Shown here one piece after another: positions 1 to 8,589 of a stretch of 50,743 nucleotides of DNA. Source of the stretch: Pseudarthrobacter albicanus (GTDB lineage Bacteria; Actinomycetota; Actinomycetes; Actinomycetales; Micrococcaceae). Under the pieces are notes generated by a model. The model was not told the origin of the DNA. It made no database searches and saw only the letters and a list, made by a program, of their open reading frames with translations. The stretch covers positions 1 to 50,743 of the forward strand of contig NZ_JAGPOT010000059.1 in assembly GCF_018224015.1 (NCBI RefSeq), read 5' to 3'. The translations under genes were made by a program, and so were the position numbers. Within the stretch, counting starts at the first letter, position 1; every line of letters begins with the position of its first letter.

Positions 1-506
1 CCGAAGCCGGCCTCGGCGTCGGCGACGATCGGGACCATCCAGTCCTCGACGGTCTGGATGCCCTCGGAGAACTCGATCTGGTCGGCGCGGAGCAGGGCGT
101 TGTTGATGCGGCGGACCACTGTCGGCACCGAGTTGGCCGGGTAGAGGGACTGGTCCGGGTAGGTGTGGCCGGAGTTGTTGGCGTCGGCGGCGACCTGCCA
201 GCCGGAAAGGTAGATGGCACGCAGCCCGGCCTTGACCTGCTGCACTGCTTGGTTGCCGGTCAGGGCGCCGAGGGCGTTGGTGTACTTGCCGGTGCTGTGT
301 TCCTCGGTGAGCTGCTTCCACAGCTTCTCGGAGCCGCGGCGGGCCAGGGTGTGCTCCTCGGAGACGCGGCCGCGGAGGCGGATGACGTCGGAAGCCTTGT
401 AGTCCCGGGTGACACCTTCCCAGCGAGGGTCGGCAGCCCACTCGAGCTCCAGGGCGGCGGCCTGCTCTTCGGGCGTCTGCTGGGTGGGCTCAAATGCTGC
501 AGTCAT
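1..506 (-). CDS. aceA: isocitrate lyase, N-terminal part (runs off the window)
   Basis: Isocitrate lyase cleaves isocitrate to glyoxylate and succinate in the glyoxylate shunt, needed for growth on acetate and fatty acids. Only the first 168 or so codons are present. Reading the reverse strand from the ATG at 504-506 gives [20 protein letters not shown], and further on the motifs [28 protein letters not shown] and VADAEAGFG, all typical of the AceA N-terminal TIM-barrel region. An AAGGAG ribosome site lies just upstream of the ATG. The gene is divergent from a RamB-type regulator, the arrangement expected for an acetate-controlled aceA. The frame is intact to the window edge. Confidence 0.95.
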   Translation of the reverse strand, partial: MTAAFEPTQQTPEEQAAALELEWAADPRWEGVTRDYKASDVIRLRGRVSEEHTLARRGSEKLWKQLTEEHSTGKYTNALGALTGNQAVQQVKAGLRAIYLSGWQVAADANNSGHTYPDQSLYPANSVPTVVRRINNALLRADQIEFSEGIQTVEDWMVPIVADAEAGF

Positions 507-684
507 CGTTGTCTCCTTGGTTGTGCCCCGGGTGGCCGGCCCGCCTTCGTCATTGAAGGCGGGACCGGCGGCTCCGGTGCGGTGTTTTTCTCCGTAAGAC
601 CTACTTTTCTGCACTTTCAAGGGGGTTTCTAGACCAAAACCATGGAAAGAAATGCACTTCTTCGCGTATCCTCAAGAAATGCAC
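507..684. promoter_or_regulatory. aceA-ramB divergent control region with repeated ATGCAC element
   Basis: The 145 bases between the two divergent genes hold their promoters. An exact 11-base direct repeat, AAGAAATGCAC, occurs at 647-657 and 674-684, 27 bases apart, and a related TTCTGCACTT lies at 607-616. RamB-type regulators are known to bind A-rich/TGCA-containing motifs near aceA and ramB itself, so these are plausible operators; that link is inference. Both repeats contain an in-frame ATG, so they overlap the possible start codons of the regulator. Confidence 0.45.
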
Positions 685-2163
685 CCCGCCAGTTGGAATC
701 GCCAAGCTTCGTCCGCCGTGACTCCCTCGGTGCCCGAGGTGGACGTCATCAGCATGGGCCGCCGGGTCCGCCATCTGCGCAAAGCGGCAGGGCTGACGCT
801 CGATGACCTGAGCGCCGCCGTCGGGACCGCCCCGAGCCAGCTGAGCCTGATCGAAAACGGCAAACGCGAGCCGAAACTGGGCCTGCTCCAGCAGCTCGCC
901 GCGGCGCTCGGCGTCAGCATCGACGAACTGCTGGGGGCGGAGCCGCCCAACCGGCGCGCGGCGCTCGAGATCGAGCTGGAACGCTACCAGCGCAGCCCCA
1001 TCTATGAGTCCCTGAACCTGCCGAAAATCCGCATCAGCTCGCGGCTGCCGATGGATGTGCTGGAGTCGATGGTGGGCCTGCAGCACGAGCTGGAACGCCG
1101 GCTCAACGAGCAGATCGCGACGCCGGAGGAGGCCCGCCGCGCGAACGGCGGACTGCGCGCCATGATGCGTGAACGGAATAACTATTTCCCGGAGTACGAG
1201 GCCGAGGCGCAGAAGGTCCTCGCCTCCGTGGGGCACACCAGCGGACCGCTGTCCCACCATGTCATCGCGGACATCGCCGGGCACCTCGGTTTCAGCCTCC
1301 ATCACGTGGGCGACCTGCCCCATTCCACCCGCTCGGTGACCGATCTTAAGAACCACCGGATTTATCTCACGCAGAACGCGCGCAGCGACCACGACCCCCG
1401 TTCGGTGCTGCTGCAGGCCCTGGGGCACTACGTCCTGGGCCACCAAACCCCCAGCAACTACGGGGATTTCCTGATGCAGCGCGTGGCCACAAACTACTTC
1501 GCCGCGGCGCTCCTGCTGCCGGAACAGGCGACGGTCGAGTTCCTGCAGAAGGCCAAGGCCGCCAAGGAAATCGCGGTCGAGGACATCCGGGACGCCTTCG
1601 CCGTCTCCTACGAGACCGCCGCGCACCGCTTCACCAACCTGGCCACCGAGCACCTGGACATCCGCACGCACTTCCAGAAGACCCACAAGAGCGGCATCAT
1701 CTACAAGGCCTACGAGAACGACGGCGTGACGTTCCCGCAGGACCACACGGGCGCCATCGAGGGCCAGCCCTCGTGCCGGAACTGGACGTCGCGGGTGGTC
1801 TTTGACGTGCCGGACAAGTTCAGCGCCTACAACCAGTACACGGATACTCCGGCGGGGACCTACTGGTGCACCGCCCGGACGGAGCGCTCCGCGAACGGCG
1901 AGTTCTCGCTCTCGGTGGGCGTGCCCTACGCGCAGGTGAAATGGTTCCGCGGGCGGGACACCACGGAGCGGTCCAAGTCCACCTGCCCGGACGAAAGCTG
2001 CTGCCGGCGCCCGCCGGCTGCCCTGGCGACGGAGTGGGCCGGGAACGCCTGGCCCTCGGCGCGGGCGCACTCGCACCTGCTCGCCGCGATGCCGCCGGGA
2101 GCGTTCCCGGGCGTGGACGAGACCGAGGTCTACTCGTTCCTGCAGGCGCACTCGGGGAGCTGA
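652..2163 (+). CDS. ramB: RamB-like regulator of acetate metabolism (XRE HTH + IrrE/ImmA-like)
   Basis: Probable transcriptional regulator of the glyoxylate and acetate genes. An XRE helix-turn-helix spans about residues 35-90 ([18 protein letters not shown], then [13 protein letters not shown]). A central ImmA/IrrE-like segment follows ([23 protein letters not shown]) with a degenerate HExxH-type site (ALGHYVLGH). The C-terminal region has several cysteines (SCRNW, YWCTA, CPDESCC), as in the short-chain acyl regulator family. Its position head-to-head with aceA supports a RamB role. The start is uncertain: ATGs at 652, 679 and 754 are in frame, none has a well-placed ribosome site, and the HTH begins close to the last. 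No frameshift is seen. Confidence 0.8.
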   Translation: MHFFAYPQEMHPASWNRQASSAVTPSVPEVDVISMGRRVRHLRKAAGLTLDDLSAAVGTAPSQLSLIENGKREPKLGLLQQLAAALGVSIDELLGAEPPNRRAALEIELERYQRSPIYESLNLPKIRISSRLPMDVLESMVGLQHELERRLNEQIATPEEARRANGGLRAMMRERNNYFPEYEAEAQKVLASVGHTSGPLSHHVIADIAGHLGFSLHHVGDLPHSTRSVTDLKNHRIYLTQNARSDHDPRSVLLQALGHYVLGHQTPSNYGDFLMQRVATNYFAAALLLPEQATVEFLQKAKAAKEIAVEDIRDAFAVSYETAAHRFTNLATEHLDIRTHFQKTHKSGIIYKAYENDGVTFPQDHTGAIEGQPSCRNWTSRVVFDVPDKFSAYNQYTDTPAGTYWCTARTERSANGEFSLSVGVPYAQVKWFRGRDTTERSKSTCPDESCCRRPPAALATEWAGNAWPSARAHSHLLAAMPPGAFPGVDETEVYSFLQAHSGS

Positions 2164-2175
2164 GCCCCGACCCCC

Positions 2176-2366
2176 GGCGCTCCCTCACGTCCCGCACGGT
2201 GTGGGCCGGCGCTCCCTCACGGCCCGCACGGTGTGGGCCGGCGCTCCCTCACGTCCCGCACGGTGTGGGCCGGCGCTCCCTCACGTCCCGCACGGTGTGG
2301 GCCGACGCTCCCTCACATCATCTGAGGAAGCGTCCGGCCGGTTGGTGCGGAAGCTGAGGGAGCGTC
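2176..2366. repeat. 32-bp tandem repeats (GGCGCTCCCTCAC family) with inverted end
   Basis: Four head-to-tail 32-base units start at 2176, 2208, 2240 and 2272; each begins GGCGCTCCCTCAC and ends ACGGTGTGGGCC. They differ only at single positions. A partial fifth unit follows at 2304, and an inverted copy of the core (TGAGGGAGCGTC) lies near 2355-2366. The units abut with no spacers. The same core occurs again at 35168-35292, so this is a dispersed intergenic family. The block fills most of the gap between ramB and the pyruvate oxidoreductase gene. Confidence 0.85.
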
Positions 2367-2393
2367 AGAGGACAAGACCCTGCCAGCGCGGAC

Positions 2394-2399
2394 TATATT
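2394..2399 (+). promoter_or_regulatory. possible -10 box (TATATT) for poxB
   Basis: TATATT lies 42 bases before the poxB ATG, in the only AT-rich stretch of this gap. No clear -35 is visible at the right spacing, so this is a weak call. Confidence 0.3.
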
Positions 2400-2441
2400 T
2401 GCCGTATCAGCCAACAGATCCGATTGCGGGAGCGTGCACCC

Positions 2442-4190
2442 ATGGCAAAGGAACTTGCAACCCAGCTCGTCGAACAACTTGAGGCCGCCGGAGTCCAGCG
2501 CATCTACGGGATAGTCGGCGACAGCCTTAACCCGATTGTCGACGCCGTCCGCAAAACCGGTGGCGCCAAACAGGGTGGAATCGACTGGATCCACGTGCGG
2601 CACGAAGAGGCCGCGGCGTTCGCAGCCGCGGCGGAAGCCCAGCTGACCGGCCGCCTCGCCGTGTGCGCCGGCTCGTGCGGGCCCGGAAACCTGCACCTGA
2701 TCAACGGGCTTTACGACGCCAACCGCTCCGGAGCGCCGGTCCTGGCCATTGCATCGCACATCCCCAGCAAACAGATCGGCAGCAGCTTCTTCCAAGAGAC
2801 GCACCCCGACAGGATCTTCACCGAATGTTCGGTGTATTCCGAGCTGATCAGCACCTCCGACCAGGCCCCGAGGGTCATGCACAGCGCCATCCAGCACGCC
2901 GTCGCCCTCCGGGGAGTCGCCGTCGTGACCCTTCCCGGTGACATCGCCGGCCTGGAAGCGACAGCCGCCACCCCGCTTCCCGCCGCGTTTGTGCCGGCAA
3001 CCCTGACGCCGGCTGCGGAAAGCGTCCGGCAGCTGGCCGATGCGATCAATGCGGCCGAAAAGGTGGCCATCTTCGCCGGGGCCGGCGTGCAGGGCGCCCA
3101 TGACGTGGTCATTGCCCTGGCCGAACTGATCAGGGCACCGATCGGCCATTCGCTCCGCGGCAAGGATTTCATGCAGTACGAGAACCCCTATGACATCGGC
3201 ATGACGGGATTGCTGGGCTACGGCGCCGCCGCGGAGGGGATCGAGGACGCCGACCTGCTGATCCTGCTGGGCACGGACTTTCCGTACGACCAGTTCCTCC
3301 CCGGGACCCGCACGGCGCAGGTGGACCGCGCCGCACACAAACTGGGCCGGCGGACCGACGTCGACATCGCCGTCCACGGCGACGTGCTGCCCACGCTTGC
3401 TGCGCTGATGCCCTTGCTCCAGGCGAAGAAGAGCCGCCGCTTCCTCGACCGGATGCTCAGGAAGCACGACCGGCTCATGAACAAAGCCGTCGGAGCCTAC
3501 ACCCGCAAAGCGGAAACGAAAGAGCCGATCCACCCCGAGTACGCGGCCTCACTGCTTGACCAGGTGGCGGCGAAGGACGCGGTCTTCACCGCGGACACGG
3601 GCATGTGCAATGTCTGGACCGCCCGCTACATCAACCCGCTCGGCACCCGCCGCCTGATTGGCTCGTATCTGCACGGCTCCATGGCGAACGCGCTTCCGCA
3701 CGCGATCGGTGCCCAGTTGGCGTACCCGGGGCGTCAGGTGGTTTCGGTGTCGGGAGACGGCGGCCTGTCGATGCTGTTGGGGGAGCTGATCACCGTCGCC
3801 GCGCACCGGCTGCCGGTGAACGTGGTGGTGTTCAACAATTCCACCTTGGGCATGGTCAAACTGGAAATGCTGGTGGACGGGCTCCCCGATTTCGGCGTGG
3901 ACGTGCCCGATGCGAACTATGCGGCGGTCGCCCGGGCCCTGGGGTTCCACGCCGTCCGGGTCAGCGACCCGGCCAAAATCGAGGCGGCCTACCGGGAAGC
4001 CTTCGCCCACCCGGGACCCTCGCTTGTGGAGCTGATCACGGATCCGAAGGCGCTCTCCCTCCCGCCGAAAATCAAGGGCGCCCAGATCCTGGGCTTTGCC
4101 ACCGCGATGTCCAAGGTTGTCCTCAACAGGGGCGCCGGCGAGGCAGTCAGCATGGCGCGGAGCAACCTGCGCAACATCCCCCGGCGCTGA
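2442..4190 (+). CDS. poxB: pyruvate:quinone oxidoreductase (thiamine-diphosphate enzyme)
   Basis: Oxidises pyruvate to acetate and CO2, passing electrons to membrane quinone (EC 1.2.5.1 type). The 582-residue protein has the three domains of the ThDP family: N-terminal PYR domain with the catalytic Glu region (HVRHEEAAAFAAAA), a central FAD domain (IFAGAGV), and a C-terminal PP domain with the ThDP-binding stretch GDGGLSMLLGEL and VVFNNSTLGMVKLE. The TPMLG-like tail and the absence of an acetolactate synthase regulatory partner favour PoxB/Pqo over IlvB. The ATG at 2442 was chosen because GGGAG lies nine bases upstream and the family starts MAKELA. Its product acetate links it functionally to the neighbouring glyoxylate-shunt gene. 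Confidence 0.88.
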   Translation: MAKELATQLVEQLEAAGVQRIYGIVGDSLNPIVDAVRKTGGAKQGGIDWIHVRHEEAAAFAAAAEAQLTGRLAVCAGSCGPGNLHLINGLYDANRSGAPVLAIASHIPSKQIGSSFFQETHPDRIFTECSVYSELISTSDQAPRVMHSAIQHAVALRGVAVVTLPGDIAGLEATAATPLPAAFVPATLTPAAESVRQLADAINAAEKVAIFAGAGVQGAHDVVIALAELIRAPIGHSLRGKDFMQYENPYDIGMTGLLGYGAAAEGIEDADLLILLGTDFPYDQFLPGTRTAQVDRAAHKLGRRTDVDIAVHGDVLPTLAALMPLLQAKKSRRFLDRMLRKHDRLMNKAVGAYTRKAETKEPIHPEYAASLLDQVAAKDAVFTADTGMCNVWTARYINPLGTRRLIGSYLHGSMANALPHAIGAQLAYPGRQVVSVSGDGGLSMLLGELITVAAHRLPVNVVVFNNSTLGMVKLEMLVDGLPDFGVDVPDANYAAVARALGFHAVRVSDPAKIEAAYREAFAHPGPSLVELITDPKALSLPPKIKGAQILGFATAMSKVVLNRGAGEAVSMARSNLRNIPRR

Positions 4191-4343
4191 GGTAACCCTG
4201 AGGCTCCGATTCGGCGTCGTCACCAAACCGACGGCAAACCGTGACCCGGCAGGCATCGTTCTGTTCAGCCCCGACTGGTTGACTGGCCATAGGCGGGTTC
4301 CCGCCATTCCAATGTGGCTGAGGGGCTGGCCAAAGGGGCGGCA

Positions 4344-5615
4344 ATGAAACAGAAACTTCAAGCAAGGCTTGTGGCAGCCGCGGCCGTCGTGGCCCTGGCA
4401 CTGTCGGCCTGCTCGGCGTCGCCGCCGGCGTTGCTAAAGGCCGACGGCGTGCAGCGGGCCTCGGTGGACGGCGCCCCCTACGGGGCCGAGCTGCAGGCGT
4501 TCCGGTCTTCCGCGCAGAAACTCGGAGCGGCGCTCCTGTCCGACGGCGGCGACGGCGCCAACGGCAACGTGATCTCGTCCCCGGGCAGCCTGCTGATCGC
4601 CTTGGCCATGCTCCGAGCGGGCGCCACCGGAGAAACGGCTACCGAGATGGACCGGGTGCTGGGGCTCCCTGGGAAAAATCGCGACGAAGCCATGAACGCG
4701 CTGCTTGCGTCTCTGGAAAAGTTCGACGGCGATCCCGGCTCGGTTGACGAAAAGAATCCACCGCGTACACCGGTCCTGCACGTGGCGAACGGCCTGTTCG
4801 TGGACAAGGGCGTGCCCACCGGGGAGGGATACCTGAAAACCCTGGCCGGGCACTACGGGACGGGCGTTTACCCCGTGGCCTTCCGGGATGCGTCCGCCAC
4901 CAAGTCGGCCATGGACGCCTGGGTGGACAAGAACACCGGCGGCCGGATCAAGAAATCACCGGCGCCGTATGACCCCGAGGACACCTTCAGCCTGCTCAAT
5001 GCGGTGTACCTTGCCTCGGCCTGGAAGGTTCCCTTTGACCCGGCGGGAACTTCTGACCTCCCGTTTACGACGGGGGACGGCCAGCAGCCCAACGTGCCTA
5101 CGATGCAGACCATCCAGCAGGTCGCTTATGCAGAGGGGGCGGGATGGAGCGCCGTGGATCTGCCCTACGCCGACGGTTTTGTGATGCGGCTCGTACTGCC
5201 GGACATCGGTACTCCCGGGTCCGGAGCACCAGGCCTCGCCGACGCTGCCCGCGCCCTTGAGGCAGCCGCACCGACGACGGTGCAGATTTACTTGCCGAAG
5301 TGGGACCAGAAGAGCAGCTTTGATCTGCGCAGGGTGTTCGCCTCGCTGGGACTGCAGGAAATGCTCCAAACGGAGTCCGACTTTAACGCAATCCAGCAGG
5401 GCATGGTGATCAAGCAGGCGGCGCAGGCGGCTAACATCACCGTCGCGGAAAAGGGCACGGTTGCCGCTGCGGTGACCCAGATCAATGCACAGGCCGTAAG
5501 CGGCGTCGTCCAAGCGATGAAGGTCATCCGCTTCGACCGGCCGTTCCGCTACGAGATCGTCCACGTCGAGACCGGGCTGCCCCTCTTCATGGGCAAAGTA
5601 TCGGACCCGCGCTGA
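4344..5615 (+). CDS. serpin-family protease inhibitor lipoprotein
   Basis: Secreted, membrane-anchored serine protease inhibitor. The first 25 residues form a lipoprotein signal peptide with lipobox LSAC, giving a lipidated Cys. The rest is a full-length serpin domain of about 390 residues. The family landmarks are present: NVISSPGSLLIALAMLRAGA, LHVANGLFVDKG, FSLLNAVYLASAWKVPFDP, and near the C-terminus the hinge AEKGTVAAA before the reactive loop, then FDRPFRYEIVHVETGLPLFM. An alanine-rich hinge like this one is typical of inhibitory serpins that trap proteases. The target protease is not predictable from the sequence. The start at 4344 has a GGGGCGG ribosome site and a good signal peptide. 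Confidence 0.9.
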   Translation: MKQKLQARLVAAAAVVALALSACSASPPALLKADGVQRASVDGAPYGAELQAFRSSAQKLGAALLSDGGDGANGNVISSPGSLLIALAMLRAGATGETATEMDRVLGLPGKNRDEAMNALLASLEKFDGDPGSVDEKNPPRTPVLHVANGLFVDKGVPTGEGYLKTLAGHYGTGVYPVAFRDASATKSAMDAWVDKNTGGRIKKSPAPYDPEDTFSLLNAVYLASAWKVPFDPAGTSDLPFTTGDGQQPNVPTMQTIQQVAYAEGAGWSAVDLPYADGFVMRLVLPDIGTPGSGAPGLADAARALEAAAPTTVQIYLPKWDQKSSFDLRRVFASLGLQEMLQTESDFNAIQQGMVIKQAAQAANITVAEKGTVAAAVTQINAQAVSGVVQAMKVIRFDRPFRYEIVHVETGLPLFMGKVSDPR

Positions 5616-6099
5616 CCGTTTGCCTGCCGAGCGCGGTCCGCCCTCCCACAGGGCATCGAACGGAGCGCCGCCACCTCACCCACCTTCGCTTCGGAGAGGA
5701 CTTCCAGCGTCTCGCCGTCGTAGTAGACGTCGACGGCGTCGGCCCGGTCAGGTGCACGGTGCTGATGGTGGCCGGGCTGCCCAGCGTGCCGATCTTCACG
5801 GTGCCCAGCACCGAGGGTGCGCCGGAAGCGGCGCCGTATGCCGCCGTCGTCGCCTCCAAATGGTCCGCAATGACCTGCTGATCCACGGGGACGAACCGGA
5901 GGTTCCAGTTGCCCTTGGGATTGAAGGAGACAATGCACGTCAGGTTCGCGATGCCGAAGACGCCTGGCTCCTGGAACGTCTTGAGGTCGGACTGCGCGCC
6001 GGCACCGCCCGCGGCTTCGGATCCGGCGACGGTGAGGGCGACGGCGGGAAAGTTACCGGTTGTGACGGCGGAAAGGTTGTTGGAGGCAACTGAAGTCAT
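5616..6099 (-). pseudogene. decayed pyridoxal kinase / ThiD-like kinase
   Basis: Remnant of a ribokinase-fold PdxK/ThiD kinase of about 270 residues. Reading from 6099, the first 110 codons are good: VALTVAGSEAAGGAGAQSDL, FGIANLTCIVS and VLGTVKIGTLGSPATIS match the N-terminal half. At about 5740 the frame shifts and the sequence jumps to DAVDVYYDGETLEVL, which belongs near the C-terminus (DLYYDGQTF in PdxK). About 100 residues, including the anion hole and ATP site, are missing between them, and the usual GAGC catalytic tail is absent. So the gene carries a large internal deletion, a frame change and a 3' loss. It lies 20 bases downstream of the TAXI gene and may once have been its operon partner. 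Confidence 0.75.
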
Positions 6100-6119
6100 G
6101 TCACCCTCCTGCCATTGTC

Positions 6120-7160
6120 CTAGCCATGCAGGTCCCGATAGGCGGCCGCCGCGGCAGGGTGCAGCGGCACGCCAGCGGTGTTGATCAGTGTTTCAGGGCT
6201 CAGGAACTGCACGCCGAGGCTGGACCGGGGGATGAGTTCCTGGGCCTGGTCCACCAGCAGTTCGACCGTTCGCTTCACGATGCGCTCGTCCAGATCCCCG
6301 CGGCACAGGAGCAGGTTGGCTACGCCCACCGTCCAGACCCCGGGAATGCCTTCGTAACTGTTCTCCGGGATCAGGACCCGGTCGTAGAAAGCACCGAATT
6401 GTGCCCGGGTCTGCCGGATGAGGGCAGACAGATCGATCATCGCGAGCCCCATCTCCCTGTTGGCCGCCGTGATGGCGGCCGTGGGCACACCGCCGGACCA
6501 GAACAGGGCATCCACGGACCGCTCCTTGAGGGCTGCGAGTCCATTGTTCAGGCCGAGGTTCAGTTCCCTGACCGGATTGTCCGCGGAAGCGGTTCCGGCC
6601 GCGGACAGGCCGGAGGCTGCGACGATGCGGTGCGCGGTCAGCGACGTTCCCGACCCTGCCTCGCCGATGGCCACGGTCTTCCCTGCGAGATCGGCGAAGG
6701 AACGGATGGCGCTGTCCTTCCGCACCAGGCAGTGGACATAATTTTCATAGACCTTCCCCAGCGCGACAATGCCCCCGGCGCCCGACGACGGCCCCGGCGC
6801 CGCCTGCTGTGCCGCCGCATGCTGCGCGGCCTGCTGCGCCGCCGCATCAGCCAGGGCGACGGCGAACGTGGCGTCGCCGGCGAGCAGGCGCTGCATATTC
6901 TCGAGGCTGCCATCCGTAACCTGGGGCACGGCGGTGCCGACCACGCCATGACGCTGCAGCGACTCGGCAAGCAGGGTGGAAAACTCCAGGTAGAAGCCGC
7001 CGGGCTCGCCTCCGGCCACCGTTACGGTGCGTGAACGGTCCTCCGGGGTGCAGGCATTCAGCGTGGGCAGCAGGAGGCCGGACACGCCCAGGGCCAGCCC
7101 TGCCTTGAAGGCTGTCCGCCGCGAGGGAAGATGGGCATCCTGGGTCCTGGCGTCAGCCAT
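6120..7160 (-). CDS. TAXI-family substrate-binding protein (Tat-type lipoprotein)
   Basis: Extracytoplasmic binding protein of the TAXI class, normally the solute receptor of a TRAP transporter. The N-terminus has a twin-arginine stretch (SRRTAFKAG), a hydrophobic core and a lipobox (LNAC), so a lipid-anchored Tat substrate is likely. The mature part shows TAXI hallmarks: GGEPGGFYLEFSTLLAESL, LAGKTVAIGEAGSGT, FWSGGVP and IPGVWTVGVANLL. An Ala/Gln/His-rich low-complexity insert (AAAQQAAQHAAAQQAA) sits near residue 110. No TRAP permease is encoded nearby. It overlaps the histidine kinase gene by eight bases, which suggests a role as a periplasmic ligand receptor for that kinase; this is inference. 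Confidence 0.85.
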   Translation of the reverse strand: MADARTQDAHLPSRRTAFKAGLALGVSGLLLPTLNACTPEDRSRTVTVAGGEPGGFYLEFSTLLAESLQRHGVVGTAVPQVTDGSLENMQRLLAGDATFAVALADAAAQQAAQHAAAQQAAPGPSSGAGGIVALGKVYENYVHCLVRKDSAIRSFADLAGKTVAIGEAGSGTSLTAHRIVAASGLSAAGTASADNPVRELNLGLNNGLAALKERSVDALFWSGGVPTAAITAANREMGLAMIDLSALIRQTRAQFGAFYDRVLIPENSYEGIPGVWTVGVANLLLCRGDLDERIVKRTVELLVDQAQELIPRSSLGVQFLSPETLINTAGVPLHPAAAAAYRDLHG

Positions 7161-8589
7161 CCGTCCGCCCCTGGTCCGCCACGGACAACGGCCGGGGAAA
7201 ATCGATGCGGGCGATCAGTCCATGCGGAGACCGCCCCGCCAGCAGGAGCCGGGCACCGTTGGCCGCGGCCAGCTTGTCCACGATGGTCATGCCCAGGCCG
7301 TTGCCACGGATCCCATTGTGCCGCGGTGACCGCCAGAACCTGGTGGTTGCTGCGGCCATTTCATCCGCCGAAAGTCCGGGGCCGTCGTCGGATACCTCAA
7401 CGATGGCCCCGTCGGGGCGCGCGCGGACGGCAACCGAGATGTGGGCGCCGGCCGCGTACTTGATGGCGTTGTTGAGAAGTTCCCCCACCATCTGGGCCAG
7501 CTCAGCGGAGTTGCAGGCCACCTGGACGGCAGGCTCGGGCGGCCGCTCCAGCACTATGGACGTTGCGGTGCGCTGCGCGGCGGGTCCTGCCCGTTCCACT
7601 TCCTCCTGCAGGACCACGAAGGGGTCGATGAGTGTCCGGTGCCCGCCGGAAGCGGTGCTGACTGCGGCACGGGCAGAATCCTCGGACGCCCTGTGCTCCG
7701 CCGCCGCCAGCTTCAGCACTCCGTCCAGGATCTCCTCCACACGCTCAAGTTCTGCCAGCACCCCGGCCGCCGCGGCGTTCTCCCGGTCCGTTTGAAGTTC
7801 CAGCTGCAGCAGGTCGATCCGCAACCGCAAGGCGCCCACCGGGTTGCGCAACTGGTGCGACGTGTCGGCTATCAGCTGGCGTTGGGATTCGATGCTCTGG
7901 CTGACGGTTTGCGCCATTTTGGTGAACGAACGGCTGAGTTGCCTCAGCTCCGGCGGCCCGTCCTCCGGAAGCTGGCTGGTCCTGCCCGTTGCCTCAAGTT
8001 CCGTCACCGCCGAATTCAGGCGGTGAACCGGCCGCAGCACCCATCCGGTCACGCGCGCGGCGGCCGCAATGAGCAGCGCCCCGAGCACGGACGAGGCAAG
8101 CCCGACGACGAGCCACCGGTCCCGCAGTTTCTGGCGCGCTGCGTCCGGGTTGACTTCGAGGACGGTCTCGCCCAGGACCTGGCTGGCGCTTCCGAAGGAG
8201 CGGGAGATCACCTCGGAGCCGGCTCCAAACGGCGGCAGCGGGGCGAGGCTGGTGTCGCTGAGGTTCAGGTTCGCCCTGGCGATGGCGTCCCTGACATCTG
8301 CCCTGTCCTCGCTCAGGGCGCCTGAGCGCACGGTGCCCTGCTGCAGACGGACCAGGACGCCCTCCCCGTAAAGCCCGGAGTACCTGTCCATGTCCCGTTG
8401 AAGCTGGGTGGAATCACCGTCCACCGCGGCCTCGTAGGCCACCTGGGCGAACCGGTTGAGCGCGGCGGCCCGGTTGATCTGAAGCTCCTGCGTGAGCTCC
8501 CGGCTGACGGACGTCAGGATGGCGCTGGAAACGGTGATGACCATCAGGACGGACATGAGGCTGAGGAGGCCCAGGACGCGCAGTTTCAC
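7153..8589 (-). CDS. sensor histidine kinase
   Basis: Membrane sensor kinase of 478 residues that phosphorylates the response regulator encoded just upstream. Order: transmembrane helix (residues 4-25), extracytoplasmic sensor of about 125 residues, second helix (WLVVGLASSVLGALLIAAAA), HAMP, HisKA with the phospho-acceptor in DTSHQLRNPVGAL, and HATPase_c with N box ELLNNAIKYA, G1 box VSDDGPGLS and G2 box GNGLGMTIVDKL. The frame extends further upstream, but the GTG at 8587-8589 is the likely start because it overlaps the regulator's TGA stop as GTGA, typical of translational coupling. The domain layout resembles the TctE/QseC group of organic-acid or metal sensors. Confidence 0.92.
   Translation of the reverse strand: MKLRVLGLLSLMSVLMVITVSSAILTSVSRELTQELQINRAAALNRFAQVAYEAAVDGDSTQLQRDMDRYSGLYGEGVLVRLQQGTVRSGALSEDRADVRDAIARANLNLSDTSLAPLPPFGAGSEVISRSFGSASQVLGETVLEVNPDAARQKLRDRWLVVGLASSVLGALLIAAAARVTGWVLRPVHRLNSAVTELEATGRTSQLPEDGPPELRQLSRSFTKMAQTVSQSIESQRQLIADTSHQLRNPVGALRLRIDLLQLELQTDRENAAAAGVLAELERVEEILDGVLKLAAAEHRASEDSARAAVSTASGGHRTLIDPFVVLQEEVERAGPAAQRTATSIVLERPPEPAVQVACNSAELAQMVGELLNNAIKYAAGAHISVAVRARPDGAIVEVSDDGPGLSADEMAAATTRFWRSPRHNGIRGNGLGMTIVDKLAAANGARLLLAGRSPHGLIARIDFPRPLSVADQGRTDG

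Noticed and set aside
601..2151. Long reverse-strand reading frame of over 500 codons opposite ramB
   Set aside because: It is a high-GC shadow: the composition is Arg/Gly-rich, no motif is present, and it lies wholly opposite a recognisable regulator.
2176..2303. Possible CRISPR array from regular 32-base repeats
   Set aside because: The units abut directly, with no spacers, and no cas genes are nearby; it is a plain tandem repeat.
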